From Polyangiaceae bacterium (GTDB taxonomy: Bacteria > Myxococcota_A > Polyangia > Polyangiales > Polyangiaceae): a stretch of 35,692 nt of DNA. A program made the translations under genes and the position numbers. Below the pieces are notes generated by a model. The model saw only the letters and a program-made list of their open reading frames with translations, searched no databases and was not told where the DNA came from. Shown here one piece after another: positions 23,376-31,402 of this stretch (position 1 is its first letter; every line of letters starts with the position of its first letter). The stretch is from NCBI GenBank assembly GCA_022842465.1, contig JALHPN010000080.1, forward strand, positions 1 to 35,692. Direction: 5' to 3'.

Positions 23376-23738
23376 CCTCCGATGGTGCCACGGCCGCGGC
23401 CGGAGCGCGACCGTCGGCTCCGCCGTGCTCTCGCACGGCATGGATCGCCCGCGAGAAGACATAGGGACATCGTCTCCCCGAAGCTCGCGGTCCGCACCCG
23501 AGCCCGCGGCGAGGCTCGCGACGGCGTCAGAGCGCAGGATGGTTCGACATTCGCGCGTTGCCCGGAAGGTCGGGAGGGAGGAGCGTCGCGCGTGGCGCGC
23601 GAAGGTAGGCATCGGGCGAGCCTGCACGATTCTCGGCTCGCGCGATCGCTCCTGCCGGCCCCCTTCTCGCAGTGGGCCGGTCGGCGCTCCGCGTCGCCTC
23701 GACGGCGACGCGAGCAGCCCTCGGCGAAGGAGGATTCC
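23376..23738. other. 363-base divergent intergenic region
   Basis: Separates the esterase start (minus) from the GH16 start (plus), so it holds two promoters. Two clear hairpins are present. GCCGTGC-TCTC-GCACGGC is at 23422-23439. GCGTCGCC-TCGAC-GGCGACGC is at 23691-23711, just upstream of the GH16 ribosome-binding site. I see no RNA gene or CDS. Confidence 0.55.
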
Positions 23739-24902
23739 ATGGCTCGATATAGGTCTCTCGGCAGGCTCGCGCTTGCCCTGCTCGGCGTCGTCACGGCAGG
23801 CGGTTGCACCACGAGTGCGTCGTCCGAACCCGAGATCGGGGAGAGCTCGGCGGCGGCCAGCTCCAGCACCGCGGCCGGCGAGATCCGCGGCTACGGGGAC
23901 AAGTGCCTCGACGCGAACGCGGGCTCGTCCGCGAACGGGACGCGGATCCAGCTTTGGCGATGCAACGGCACGGACGCGCAGGCGTGGCGCCTCCAGGGTG
24001 AGGCGCTCGTGACGCCGTCCGGCAAGTGCCTCGACGTCGCGGGCAACGATCCGTCGAACGGCGCGCGCCTCCACCTCTGGGACTGTCACGGCGGCCAGAA
24101 CCAACGCTTCCGCATCGTCGGCGACCGCATCGTCGGCCTCGGCGGCAAGTGTCTCGACGCGAGCAATCGGTCGTCCGCCGACGGCACGCGAATCATCCTC
24201 TGGGACTGCCACGGAGGCGACAACCAGAAGTGGCGCTTCGGCGGCGGCGCTGGCCCCGCTCCCGCTCCCGCTCCCGCTCCCGCCGCCCCCGCCGCCGGCG
24301 CCGGCGCCGTCTTCGAGGGCTTCGACGACGGCTTCGGTCTCCTCGGCCACGCCTGGCAGACGGGCGACGGCGTGAAGGCGTACGTCCAGTCCGGCGTCGC
24401 GAAGATCGACGGCACCCGCAGCGGCGCCGGCGTCATGCAGTTCCCCGGTGGACGCAACGCGTGCTTCGGCAACGGCCTCTTCGAGATCCGATCCAGGTTG
24501 AAGGGCAACGACACCGGCGACAACTCCGGCCCGGCGAACGTGCTCTGGCCATCGGACGACGTGTGGCCGGGCTCCGAGGTCGACATCGGCGAGATCGACC
24601 GGAGCGGGCGCGTCTACATGGCGACCCACTGGAAGGGCAGCGACGGACGCGACGCGTACCGCCTCTTCTACGTGGACGCGGGGTTCGACCAGTACGCGTT
24701 CCACACGTACGCCGCGTTCCTCCAGACCGACAAGATCACCTATCTCGTCGACGGGAAGGTCATCGGGATCGACACGGACCATCCGGCGCCGGACGCCGCG
24801 CACGGTGGGGTGAACCACTGCCTCGGGATCATGAACCGGTCGAGCCAGACCGGCATCGAGGCCGACTGGGTGCGCTGGACGCCGGAGTCGGGCGTACGCT
24901 GA
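23739..24902 (+). CDS. lipoprotein ricin-B lectin plus GH16 glycoside hydrolase
   Basis: Exported lipoprotein of 387 residues; the signal ends AGGC (Cys23). Residues about 48-170 form a ricin-type beta-trefoil with three repeats, each ending in a QxW-like segment (DAQAWRL, NQRFRI, NQKWRF). A Pro-Ala linker (APAPAPAPAAP) follows. The C-terminal domain has the GH16 active site: Glu280, Asp282 and Glu285 in SEVDIGEID, the nucleophile, helper and acid/base of the family. GH16 enzymes cleave beta-1,3 or beta-1,4 glucans and galactans. AGGAGG lies seven bases before the ATG. The trefoil would anchor the enzyme to its polymer. It pairs divergently with the esterase and ends four bases from the convergent smpB. 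Confidence 0.9.
   Translation: MARYRSLGRLALALLGVVTAGGCTTSASSEPEIGESSAAASSSTAAGEIRGYGDKCLDANAGSSANGTRIQLWRCNGTDAQAWRLQGEALVTPSGKCLDVAGNDPSNGARLHLWDCHGGQNQRFRIVGDRIVGLGGKCLDASNRSSADGTRIILWDCHGGDNQKWRFGGGAGPAPAPAPAPAAPAAGAGAVFEGFDDGFGLLGHAWQTGDGVKAYVQSGVAKIDGTRSGAGVMQFPGGRNACFGNGLFEIRSRLKGNDTGDNSGPANVLWPSDDVWPGSEVDIGEIDRSGRVYMATHWKGSDGRDAYRLFYVDAGFDQYAFHTYAAFLQTDKITYLVDGKVIGIDTDHPAPDAAHGGVNHCLGIMNRSSQTGIEADWVRWTPESGVR
24255..24284 (+). repeat. hexanucleotide tandem repeat in GH16 linker
   Basis: CCCGCT is repeated four times (24255-24278) followed by CCCGCC. It encodes the Pro-Ala linker between the lectin and catalytic domains; length changes by slippage would stay in frame. Confidence 0.8.
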
Positions 24903-24906
24903 GCCC

Positions 24907-25380
24907 TCACGGCTTCCCGCCGCGCCGGACCGCCGCGAGCTCCTCCTCCGCGTCCCGCGCGGCCGCCTTCTCCGCGAGGACGGCGCGCTTGTCGTGCGCC
25001 TTCCGCCCGCGGGCGAGACCGAGCTCCACCTTCACCCGTCCGCCGCGGAACCACATCGCGAGCGGCACGAGGGTGAAGCCCTCGCGCACCACGGCGCGCT
25101 CCAGGCGGCGGATCTCCTTCGCATGGAGGAGCAGCTTCCGGGCTCCGCGTTCGTCGTGGGGGAACGCGCGCGCGGCGAAGAACCCCGCGATGAAGAGCTG
25201 GCGGAGCCACACCTCGCCGCGTTCGACCGAGGCATACGCGTCTCCGAGGTGGACGCGTCCGTCACGGAGCGATTTCACCTCGCTCCCGCGGAGGACGATG
25301 CCGGCCTCGAAGCGCTCGGAGACCTCGTAGTGGAAGGTCGCGGCGCGGTTCCGCGCGATGACCTTCTCGATCGGCTTCAC
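24907..25380 (-). CDS. smpB: SsrA-binding protein SmpB
   Basis: Partner of tmRNA in rescuing stalled ribosomes; it brings tmRNA to the A site. At 157 residues it has the usual length. Family motifs include NRAATFHYEVSERFEAGIVL, GSEVKSLRDGRV, AYASVERGEVWL, HDERGARKLLLHAKEI and LVPLAMWFRGGRVKVELGLA, followed by RGRKAHDKR, whose basic tail enters the decoding centre. The GTG at 25380 overlaps the aminopeptidase stop as GTGA, so the two are translationally coupled. No tmRNA gene is visible in the window. It converges on the GH16 gene with only four bases between stops. The identification is firm. Confidence 0.97.
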   Translation of the reverse strand: MKPIEKVIARNRAATFHYEVSERFEAGIVLRGSEVKSLRDGRVHLGDAYASVERGEVWLRQLFIAGFFAARAFPHDERGARKLLLHAKEIRRLERAVVREGFTLVPLAMWFRGGRVKVELGLARGRKAHDKRAVLAEKAAARDAEEELAAVRRGGKP

Positions 25381-27191
25381 GCCGCCGCGCTCGAGCCGAG
25401 CGGCTCCGTCGCGCGGAGGAGCCACTCGCGCGCTGCACCCTCGACGAGCGGACCGACGCGCGCGCGCACCTCGGCGTGGTAGGCGTCGAGCCACGCGCGC
25501 TCGCGGGCGTCGAGGAGCGCCGGATCGATGCAGCGCACGTCGATCGGGCAGAGCGTGAGCGTCTCGAAGCCGAGGAACTCTCCGAGCTCCGAGCGTGCGG
25601 CCGGCACCGTGAGGACGAGGTTCTCGATCCGCACCCCCCATCGTCCGGGCCGATAGAGGCCTGGCTCGTTCGACGTGATCATGCCCGGCTCGAGGACGGC
25701 GTGCGGGAGCGCCGCAGCACCGGGCGAGATGCTCTGCGGCCCCTCGTGCACTGCGAGGAAGTAGCCGACGCCGTGCCCCGTCCCATGGCCGTAGTCGGCG
25801 TCGATGGCCCAGATCGGCGCGCGCGCGATCGCGTCGAGCAAGCCGCCGCGGATCCCGCGCGGAAAGCGCGCGAGCGACAGCTGGATCATGCCCTTGAGGA
25901 CGGCGGTGACGTCTCGCCTCTGCGCCGCCGTGAGGGCGCCGATGCACACGACGCGCGTGATGTCCGTCGTGCCCCCGAGGTACTGACCGCCCGAGTCGAC
26001 GAGGAGGAGGCCGTCGCCTTCGATCACGGCGTGACTCTCCGGCGTCGCCCGGTAGTGTGGCATCGCCCCGTTCGCGTTCCAGCCTGCGATCGTCGCGAAG
26101 CTCGGTCCGACGAAGTCCCTGCGGCGCGCGCGGGCGGCAGTGACCTGCTCGTCGATCGTGAGCTCCGTGATCCGCTCACCACGGGAGACCGCCCCCTCGA
26201 GCCACGCGAACGTCTCTGCGAGCGCGGCGCCGTCCTCCTCCATGACGCGCTTCACGTGGCCGATCTCCGCGTCCGTCTTGCACGCCTTCATGAGGACGGA
26301 CGGGTTCGCCGCCTCGATCCTGGCCACCGACGCCGGCACGGCCTGTACGAGACCGAGCGTCACGCGGCCGGGGTCGAGGAGGAGCGTCGCGCTCGGCGGG
26401 AGGCCTGCGAGCGCCGTCTTCGCGTCGTCGTAGCGGGCGAGGCGGACCCCGTCGGCTTCGAGGCGCGCGCGGAGCTCCGTCGCGATCTTCCCGTCTCCGA
26501 CGAAGAGGGAAGCCTCCGTCGCGCCGACGAGGAGGTGGGCGAGGAAGACGGGGTTGTACGAGACGTCCGATCCGCGCAGGTTCAGGAGCCAGGCGACGTC
26601 GTCGACGGTGGACACGAGGTGGTGGGTCGCGCCGCGCTCCTGCATCGCGGAGCGGAGCCGGGCGAGCTTCTCCGCGCGCGCGACGGTCGCGAAGGGGGGC
26701 ACGTGCTCGAACACGGTGCCGGTCGGGAGAGCCGCGCGATCCGTCCACGCCTCGCCGAGGAGATCGAGGTCGGTCCGCACCGTCGCGCCCTTCCTCCCGA
26801 GCGCGGCCTCGAGCGCGCGCGCCGACGAGAGCGCGAGCACGTCCCCGTCGACCGCGAGCGCCTCACCCGGGGCGAGGTTCTCGGCGAGCCAGTCGATGTG
26901 GGCCGTGCTCCCGGACGCGGGCAGCGACATCCGCGTGATGCCCGAGCCCGCGAGCTCCGTGTCGGCTTGCGTCCAGTAGCGGCTGTCGACCCAGACGCCC
27001 GCGAAGGTCTGCGTCACGATCAACGTCCCGACCGACCCGGTGAAGCCCGAAGCCCACGCGCGGCCTTGCCATCGCGACGGCAGGTACTCGGACAGGTGCG
27101 GATCGGACGAGGGGACGAGGAGCGCGGCCACCCGGTGGGAGGCGAGGCGTCCACGAAGCGCTTCGATGCGGGAGGCGGCGGAGGTCGTCAC
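25377..27191 (-). CDS. Xaa-Pro aminopeptidase (M24B, APP2-like)
   Basis: Cytoplasmic metallopeptidase of 604 residues that removes N-terminal residues preceding proline. It has the three-part layout of long aminopeptidase P enzymes. The opening, SSDPHLSEYLPSRWQGR, is typical, a second related domain follows, and the pita-bread catalytic domain begins near residue 310. Metal ligands are Asp399 and Asp410 in LLVDSGGQYLGGTTDITR, His473 in GHGTGHGVGYF, and the Glu residues of TSNEPGLY and GVRIENL. All are present. The GTG start at 27191 places the family N-terminus correctly; a TTG at 27227 is a weaker option. It is coupled to smpB and divergent from the 27275 operon. Confidence 0.93.
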   Translation of the reverse strand: MTTSAASRIEALRGRLASHRVAALLVPSSDPHLSEYLPSRWQGRAWASGFTGSVGTLIVTQTFAGVWVDSRYWTQADTELAGSGITRMSLPASGSTAHIDWLAENLAPGEALAVDGDVLALSSARALEAALGRKGATVRTDLDLLGEAWTDRAALPTGTVFEHVPPFATVARAEKLARLRSAMQERGATHHLVSTVDDVAWLLNLRGSDVSYNPVFLAHLLVGATEASLFVGDGKIATELRARLEADGVRLARYDDAKTALAGLPPSATLLLDPGRVTLGLVQAVPASVARIEAANPSVLMKACKTDAEIGHVKRVMEEDGAALAETFAWLEGAVSRGERITELTIDEQVTAARARRRDFVGPSFATIAGWNANGAMPHYRATPESHAVIEGDGLLLVDSGGQYLGGTTDITRVVCIGALTAAQRRDVTAVLKGMIQLSLARFPRGIRGGLLDAIARAPIWAIDADYGHGTGHGVGYFLAVHEGPQSISPGAAALPHAVLEPGMITSNEPGLYRPGRWGVRIENLVLTVPAARSELGEFLGFETLTLCPIDVRCIDPALLDARERAWLDAYHAEVRARVGPLVEGAAREWLLRATEPLGSSAAA

Positions 27192-27274
27192 GGCGAGGAC
27201 CCAATCACGGAGGAGGGCCCGGGGCAACCCGAGGAGACGCGGCGCGTGCCGCGAGTGGAGTACGATGGCCTTCG

Positions 27275-27718
27275 ATGCCGACTCCGCCGGAGCTCGATCG
27301 CGCCGCCATCGATCGCGTGCTCGCTCTCGTCGTGACCGACGATCGACAGCGCACCTTCGTCCTCCGCTGCATCCTCGACGAGGGCCCGCAGCACCATCGC
27401 GTCGCGAGCTGGGCGCTCCTCAGTGCGCTCGCGTCCCTCGTCGAGGCCGCGCCTCCCGGCGCCCCGTTCGACCAGGCGGCCGTGCCGACGGAGGCCGTCC
27501 GGATGCGCCTCCCCCCGAGCGTCGCGGCGTCCGCGGACGATCCGGATTTCCCCCTCTCGATCCCGACCCGGCACCTGCGACGAAGCCTCGCGAACGACCG
27601 AGAGCTCGGAATCGCCGTCGCGGCGCTCGGGGACGGCCCGCCCCATCACGCGCTCGCCAACGCCGCGATGCTCTGGCTCCTCGAGCTCCTCGCCGAGCGC
27701 ACAGGGCCGACGCGATGA
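27275..27718 (+). CDS. conserved-looking protein of unknown function
   Basis: First gene of a four-gene plus-strand operon; 147 residues, soluble, mostly helical. It starts LDRAAIDRVLALVVTDDRQR and includes ILDEGPQHHRVASWALLSAL, with a His-His pair, and a second His-His pair in GDGPPHHALANAAMLWLLEL near the end. I recognise no domain. The two GPxHH segments could be metal or phosphate ligands, but that is speculation. Its stop overlaps the next start as ATGA. Codon use resembles that of its neighbours. Confidence 0.75.
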   Translation: MPTPPELDRAAIDRVLALVVTDDRQRTFVLRCILDEGPQHHRVASWALLSALASLVEAAPPGAPFDQAAVPTEAVRMRLPPSVAASADDPDFPLSIPTRHLRRSLANDRELGIAVAALGDGPPHHALANAAMLWLLELLAERTGPTR

Positions 27719-28479
27719 CCGAGCGCGGGCCTCTCTCGAGCCATCGCATCCCGCTCGCCGGCGTGCCCTCGCTCCCCGAGGCCCCCGTCGTGACGCCTCC
27801 TCCGCCCGAGGACCGCGCGCTCGCCGGGACCGACCTCGGGGCCGCCTTCGAGCTCGCCTGCGCGGAGCTCGGCTTCGTCGCCGCGTCGTGGCTCTTCGTC
27901 GAGACGATCGCCGCGGCCTCCGGCAGGAGCGGAGTCGAGGAGCTCGCGCGCACGCTCGGGACGACCTTCGCGGTCCTCGATCACGTCGCCCGCGCCTGGC
28001 TCGGCGGCGTGCGGAGACGTCCGGTCACGGCGGCTCCCCTCCGCGAGGTCCTCGCGGGGGCGCGTCGCGTGCTCGTCGTCGGCGTGGAGGCCGAGCACCT
28101 CGACGCGCTCGCGCGTGATCTCCCGCGAGACGTGCGCCTCGGTCTCCTCACGTACCGGCTCCAGCGCGTGGACTGGTCGCGGGTGCTCGCGAACTTCGGA
28201 GACCGCGTCGAGCCCGTCGACCTCGCCGAGTTCCAGGGATGGGCGGGCTCTCGCTCCGCCGTCGTCACCTTCGTCTACGGACGTCGAGGCGGGCTCGTCA
28301 ACGTGCTCTCGGCCTTCCTCCGCGTCGCGGGGCCGGACGTCCGCACGCAGTTCCGCGACATCGTCGGCTGGGACGTCCTCGGGGCTCCGCCGGCGCTCTA
28401 CCCCCGCTACCACGTCGAGACGTCGGCCTCGGACCTCACCGCGTTCGTGGCCCACGAGGAAGGAGAGGAGGCGCGCTGA
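27715..28479 (+). CDS. protein of unknown function in permease operon
   Basis: Second gene of the operon; 254 residues, soluble, unrecognised. An N-terminal Pro-rich stretch (APVVTPPPPEDR) is followed by a helical region (ACAELGFVAASWLFVETIAA). The second half looks alpha/beta, with strands such as RRVLVVGVEAEHLD, LGLLTYRLQRVDW and AVVTFVYGRRGG. The ATG overlaps the upstream stop by four bases, and the stop is two bases before the permease start, so co-translation is likely. A nucleotide-binding or regulatory role for the permease would fit, but nothing in the sequence proves it. Confidence 0.8.
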   Translation: MTERGPLSSHRIPLAGVPSLPEAPVVTPPPPEDRALAGTDLGAAFELACAELGFVAASWLFVETIAAASGRSGVEELARTLGTTFAVLDHVARAWLGGVRRRPVTAAPLREVLAGARRVLVVGVEAEHLDALARDLPRDVRLGLLTYRLQRVDWSRVLANFGDRVEPVDLAEFQGWAGSRSAVVTFVYGRRGGLVNVLSAFLRVAGPDVRTQFRDIVGWDVLGAPPALYPRYHVETSASDLTAFVAHEEGEEAR

Positions 28480-28481
28480 GG

Positions 28482-29810
28482 ATGGCCGCGCTCGTCCTCA
28501 CCAGCATCCTCGTCGTGACGCTCGCTGCGCAGGCGCGCTTCGCAGCCTACCGCATGCTGATCGTCCTCTCGGGCGCGGCGTGCTCGTGCCTCGCGTCGGC
28601 CCTCCTCGGCACGGGCGGGAGCCACGAGCTCCTCGCGGAGGTCCCGTGGGACGTCCTCGTGCTCCTCGTCGCGCTCGGCCTCTTGTCGGAGGCGTTCGTC
28701 GAGGCGCGCCTGTTCGCCGTCGTCGCGGTGCGCGCCGCGGAGGCGAGCCGCGCGTCACCGGTCGGGATCGCCCTCGTGTTCGGCGCCGCGATGTACCTCG
28801 TGAGCGCGTTCATGAACAACCTGACCGCGCTCGTGCTCGTCCTGCCCGTCGTACTCATCGTCCTCCGGGTCACGTCGGCGACGCAGCGGCAGGTGAGCTG
28901 GACGCTCGGGGCGCTGCTCGTCGCGTGCAACCTCGGCGGAGCGGCCACGCCGATCGGCGATTTTCCGGCGATCCTCCTCCTCGGTCGCGGCTCGATGACG
29001 TTCTCGGCGTACCTCGCGCGCGCGCTGCCCTCCACGGTCGTCGGGGTCGCCGTCGTGCTCGCTGTCTCGGCGCTCGCGCTCCGTCGCGGCGGACCGAGCA
29101 CTTCGGCCGACGTCCGCTCCGCCGTGTCGCGGGCGCTCATCGGGGCGCTCTACCGCGGCGTGCGGCTCGATCGCCGGCTCCTCGTCTTCGTGTCCGTCGT
29201 CTTTGCCTCGATGCTCGCCGCCTGGTCCCTCCTCCCCGCGACGGGCCCCGTGAGCGCGGATCTCGTCGGGTGGATCGGCGTCCTCGTCGCCCTCGCGGTC
29301 CGGCCGAAGTTCGGGGAGCGCGCGGTGCGAACTACGGTCGACACGGAGGCCGTCCTCTTCCTCCTCGCCCTCTTCGTCATGGTCGCGTCGGTCAGGCGGA
29401 CCGGCGTCTTCGGGGCGCTCGCCCGGGCGCTCACGAACCTCCCGCTCTCGCCGCCGCTCCAGCTCGTCGTCTTCATGGTCCTCGCCTCGCTCGTGACGGG
29501 CATCTTCTCGGCGGGGCCGGCGATGGCGGCGCTCCTCGAGGTCGCGGCCGTCCTCGCGACGCGGCTGCCGCCGCATACCGTCTACGTCGGGCTCGCGCTC
29601 TCGGTCTGCGCGGGCAGCTCGCTCTTCCTCACCGCGGCGACGGCAGGCCCCCTCGCGCAGTCGCTCACCGAGCGCGCTGCGCTCCTCACCCCGACGGGGG
29701 AGCGCATCCGCTTCGGGTTCGCCGAGTTCCTTCCCGTCGGGCTCGTGTGCTACGCCATCATCGAGGCGGTCGCGATCGGCTACGCGCTCGTCTCGCTCGC
29801 CTGGGCATGA
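28482..29810 (+). CDS. ArsB/NhaD-like ion transporter (IT superfamily)
   Basis: Inner-membrane protein of 442 residues with about eleven hydrophobic helices. Two signatures of the ArsB/NhaD/CitMHS superfamily are visible: SAFMNNLTALVLVLPVV, the Asn-Asn hairpin region, and LGGAATPIGDFPAILLL, the helix-break that lines the transport site. LVTGIFSAGPAMAALLEV occupies the corresponding place in the second half. The substrate could be sodium/proton, arsenite or a dicarboxylate; the sequence does not decide. No arsR or arsC is nearby, which argues against an arsenic operon. It starts two bases after the previous stop and overlaps the lipoprotein gene by four bases. Confidence 0.85.
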   Translation: MAALVLTSILVVTLAAQARFAAYRMLIVLSGAACSCLASALLGTGGSHELLAEVPWDVLVLLVALGLLSEAFVEARLFAVVAVRAAEASRASPVGIALVFGAAMYLVSAFMNNLTALVLVLPVVLIVLRVTSATQRQVSWTLGALLVACNLGGAATPIGDFPAILLLGRGSMTFSAYLARALPSTVVGVAVVLAVSALALRRGGPSTSADVRSAVSRALIGALYRGVRLDRRLLVFVSVVFASMLAAWSLLPATGPVSADLVGWIGVLVALAVRPKFGERAVRTTVDTEAVLFLLALFVMVASVRRTGVFGALARALTNLPLSPPLQLVVFMVLASLVTGIFSAGPAMAALLEVAAVLATRLPPHTVYVGLALSVCAGSSLFLTAATAGPLAQSLTERAALLTPTGERIRFGFAEFLPVGLVCYAIIEAVAIGYALVSLAWA

Positions 29811-30370
29811 CGCATCGCGCGCTCCTCCTTCGTGGTCTCGCGCTCTCGGCGTTCGTCGCCGCGGCGTGCGGAGAGCTCAGGTCGGGCGAGGACGACGCGA
29901 TCGTGCCGGACGATCCGTCCGCTGGCTTCGGCGACGGCGGACCGGGGGCGGTCGACGCCGGCGCGCCGTCGAGCGCGGACGCTGGCTGGAACGATGCGAC
30001 GGACGGCGCGGCCGAGGACGCTGGCAAGGGCGCGACCGGCCTCGACCCCGGCGTCGTGGTCCCGGCCCTCGGACAGGAGGAGTGCAGCTATCCCGGGAGC
30101 CGGAGCGAGTGTCCGGGCCTCCGGCCGTGTCGGATCGCGACGCCCGATGCGGGCCGCTGCGACGACTGCACCGTCGCCGGATGGTGTGGGGGCGTGGTCG
30201 AGACGCCGTGCACCACGAACCGGGACTGCGACGTCCTCGCCCAGTGTTTCCGTGGGGTCTGCACGTTGTTCTGCACGCTGCCCGACGGCCCCGAGTGCGG
30301 CGGCGAGCCGGACACCTGCGTGAACGTCGGCCACGCGGCGGTCGGCTTGTGCGATCCGGCGAAGCTCTGA
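29807..30370 (+). CDS. small Cys-rich lipoprotein at the end of the permease operon
   Basis: Exported lipoprotein of 187 residues. The signal ends AAAC (Cys21), and an acidic Asp/Gly/Ala linker runs to about residue 85. A compact domain with fourteen or so cysteines follows (EECSYPG, ECPGLRPCR, RCDDC, GWCGG, TPCTTNRDCDVLAQCFRGVC). The spacing resembles small disulfide-rich modules found in many myxobacterial surface proteins. It overlaps the permease stop as ATGA. It may be a surface or periplasmic partner of the permease, or merely co-transcribed. Confidence 0.8.
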   Translation: MTHRALLLRGLALSAFVAAACGELRSGEDDAIVPDDPSAGFGDGGPGAVDAGAPSSADAGWNDATDGAAEDAGKGATGLDPGVVVPALGQEECSYPGSRSECPGLRPCRIATPDAGRCDDCTVAGWCGGVVETPCTTNRDCDVLAQCFRGVCTLFCTLPDGPECGGEPDTCVNVGHAAVGLCDPAKL

Positions 30371-30395
30371 GCCGGCGTCCGATGACGACGAAGGT

Positions 30396-31328
30396 TCAGC
30401 CGCTTCGCGCGCGGCGCGCCTTCTGGACGGCGGAAGCCGCGCGCGAGGCGACGTCGCTCTTCCCGAGGAGGCGCTCGCCTCCCTTGAACGCGACGGCGTC
30501 GTTCGGATCGCGCTCGAGGAGGAGCTCGACGTGATCGATCGCACGGGACGGCGTGTTGAGCTCGCCGAAGTAGAGATCGAGCAGGCGGTGCCGTCGCTGG
30601 GTGACGATGGGCGCCGGCGCCGCGTCGTCCTCCAGGAGCGCCCGCTCGACGAGCTCGGCGGCGAGCGCGGCGCGCTTCGTCGCGCGGCAGTGGGCCTCGA
30701 GGGCATCGAGCAGCTTCGGATTGACGGGCACCAGCGCGAGCAGCTTACGGCACGCGTCGTCCGCCACCGCCTGCTTGGCGCCGAGGAGGACGAGCCGGTT
30801 CAGCGTCTGGGTCGCGAGGACCTTCGCCTCGCGCGGCGGCGTCGCGGCGACCACGGCATGGAGCTCGACGAGGCGGCGCTCCTCGCCGGGTCTCTCGAGC
30901 CGCCGCTCGAGCCGTGTGAACACGTCGACGCGGTCCGGACGGAGCTCGAGGGCACGGCGGAGGAGCTGCTCGGTCGTCTCGAGGTCGCCTCGGATCCCCT
31001 GGAAGAAGTCGGCTGCGTGGACGAGGACGTCGGCCTGCGCGTCCGCCGCGAGGCGACGCATCCGAGCGCCCGACACCGCCTTCAGATAAGCGTCCGCGAC
31101 GTTCGCCTCGACTCCGTCACGCGCCGCCGCGGCGTGGAGCTTCTCCCACAGAGGTAGCTGAGGCTCTCCCTCCGCCGCCTCCGCGATGAGCGCATCGATG
31201 GCGGCGATCGGGAGGTCGAGGCGCTTGTCGAGCAGCGCGACGAGCCGTTCGACGCGCAGGGTGCGTGCCTTCTCCGCGGCGATCGTCACCGACGAGGACT
31301 TTCCCTTCGGCGGCTCTCCCTCGGACAT
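30396..31328 (-). CDS. TPR-like helical protein
   Basis: Uncharacterised soluble protein of 310 residues from the ATG at 31328; a GTG at 31376 would add 16 residues but would leave little room for divergent promoters. It is almost entirely helical, with repeat-like units of 30-40 residues (TTEQLLRRALELRPDRVDV, and DVFTRLERRLERPGEERR) resembling tetratricopeptide repeats, and a basic C-terminus (KARRARSG). No catalytic motif is visible. It is divergent from the Hsp70-like gene, which hints at a shared protein-quality role, but that is inference. It converges on the lipoprotein gene with 25 bases between stops. Confidence 0.7.
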   Translation of the reverse strand: MSEGEPPKGKSSSVTIAAEKARTLRVERLVALLDKRLDLPIAAIDALIAEAAEGEPQLPLWEKLHAAAARDGVEANVADAYLKAVSGARMRRLAADAQADVLVHAADFFQGIRGDLETTEQLLRRALELRPDRVDVFTRLERRLERPGEERRLVELHAVVAATPPREAKVLATQTLNRLVLLGAKQAVADDACRKLLALVPVNPKLLDALEAHCRATKRAALAAELVERALLEDDAAPAPIVTQRRHRLLDLYFGELNTPSRAIDHVELLLERDPNDAVAFKGGERLLGKSDVASRAASAVQKARRARSG

Positions 31329-31402
31329 CCACGAAAGGATACGTGAAGCCGGCACCACGTCGAGGTCGTCTGCCACACGCCGGAGTGATATGCCCCGCCG
31401 TC

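Noticed and set aside
21711..23738. A long plus-strand extension upstream of the GH16 gene that would make a protein of over 1000 residues.
   Set aside because: It is antisense to the esterase and then runs through the intergenic region. The ribosome-binding site and lipoprotein signal at 23728-23810 set the true start.
24907..25400. A tmRNA gene next to smpB.
   Set aside because: I looked for a tRNA-Ala-like end and a resume-tag frame near smpB and saw none in the short spacers available.
28482..29810. Arsenite efflux pump ArsB.
   Set aside because: Only superfamily motifs are visible, and no arsenic-linked gene lies nearby, so the narrower name is not supported.
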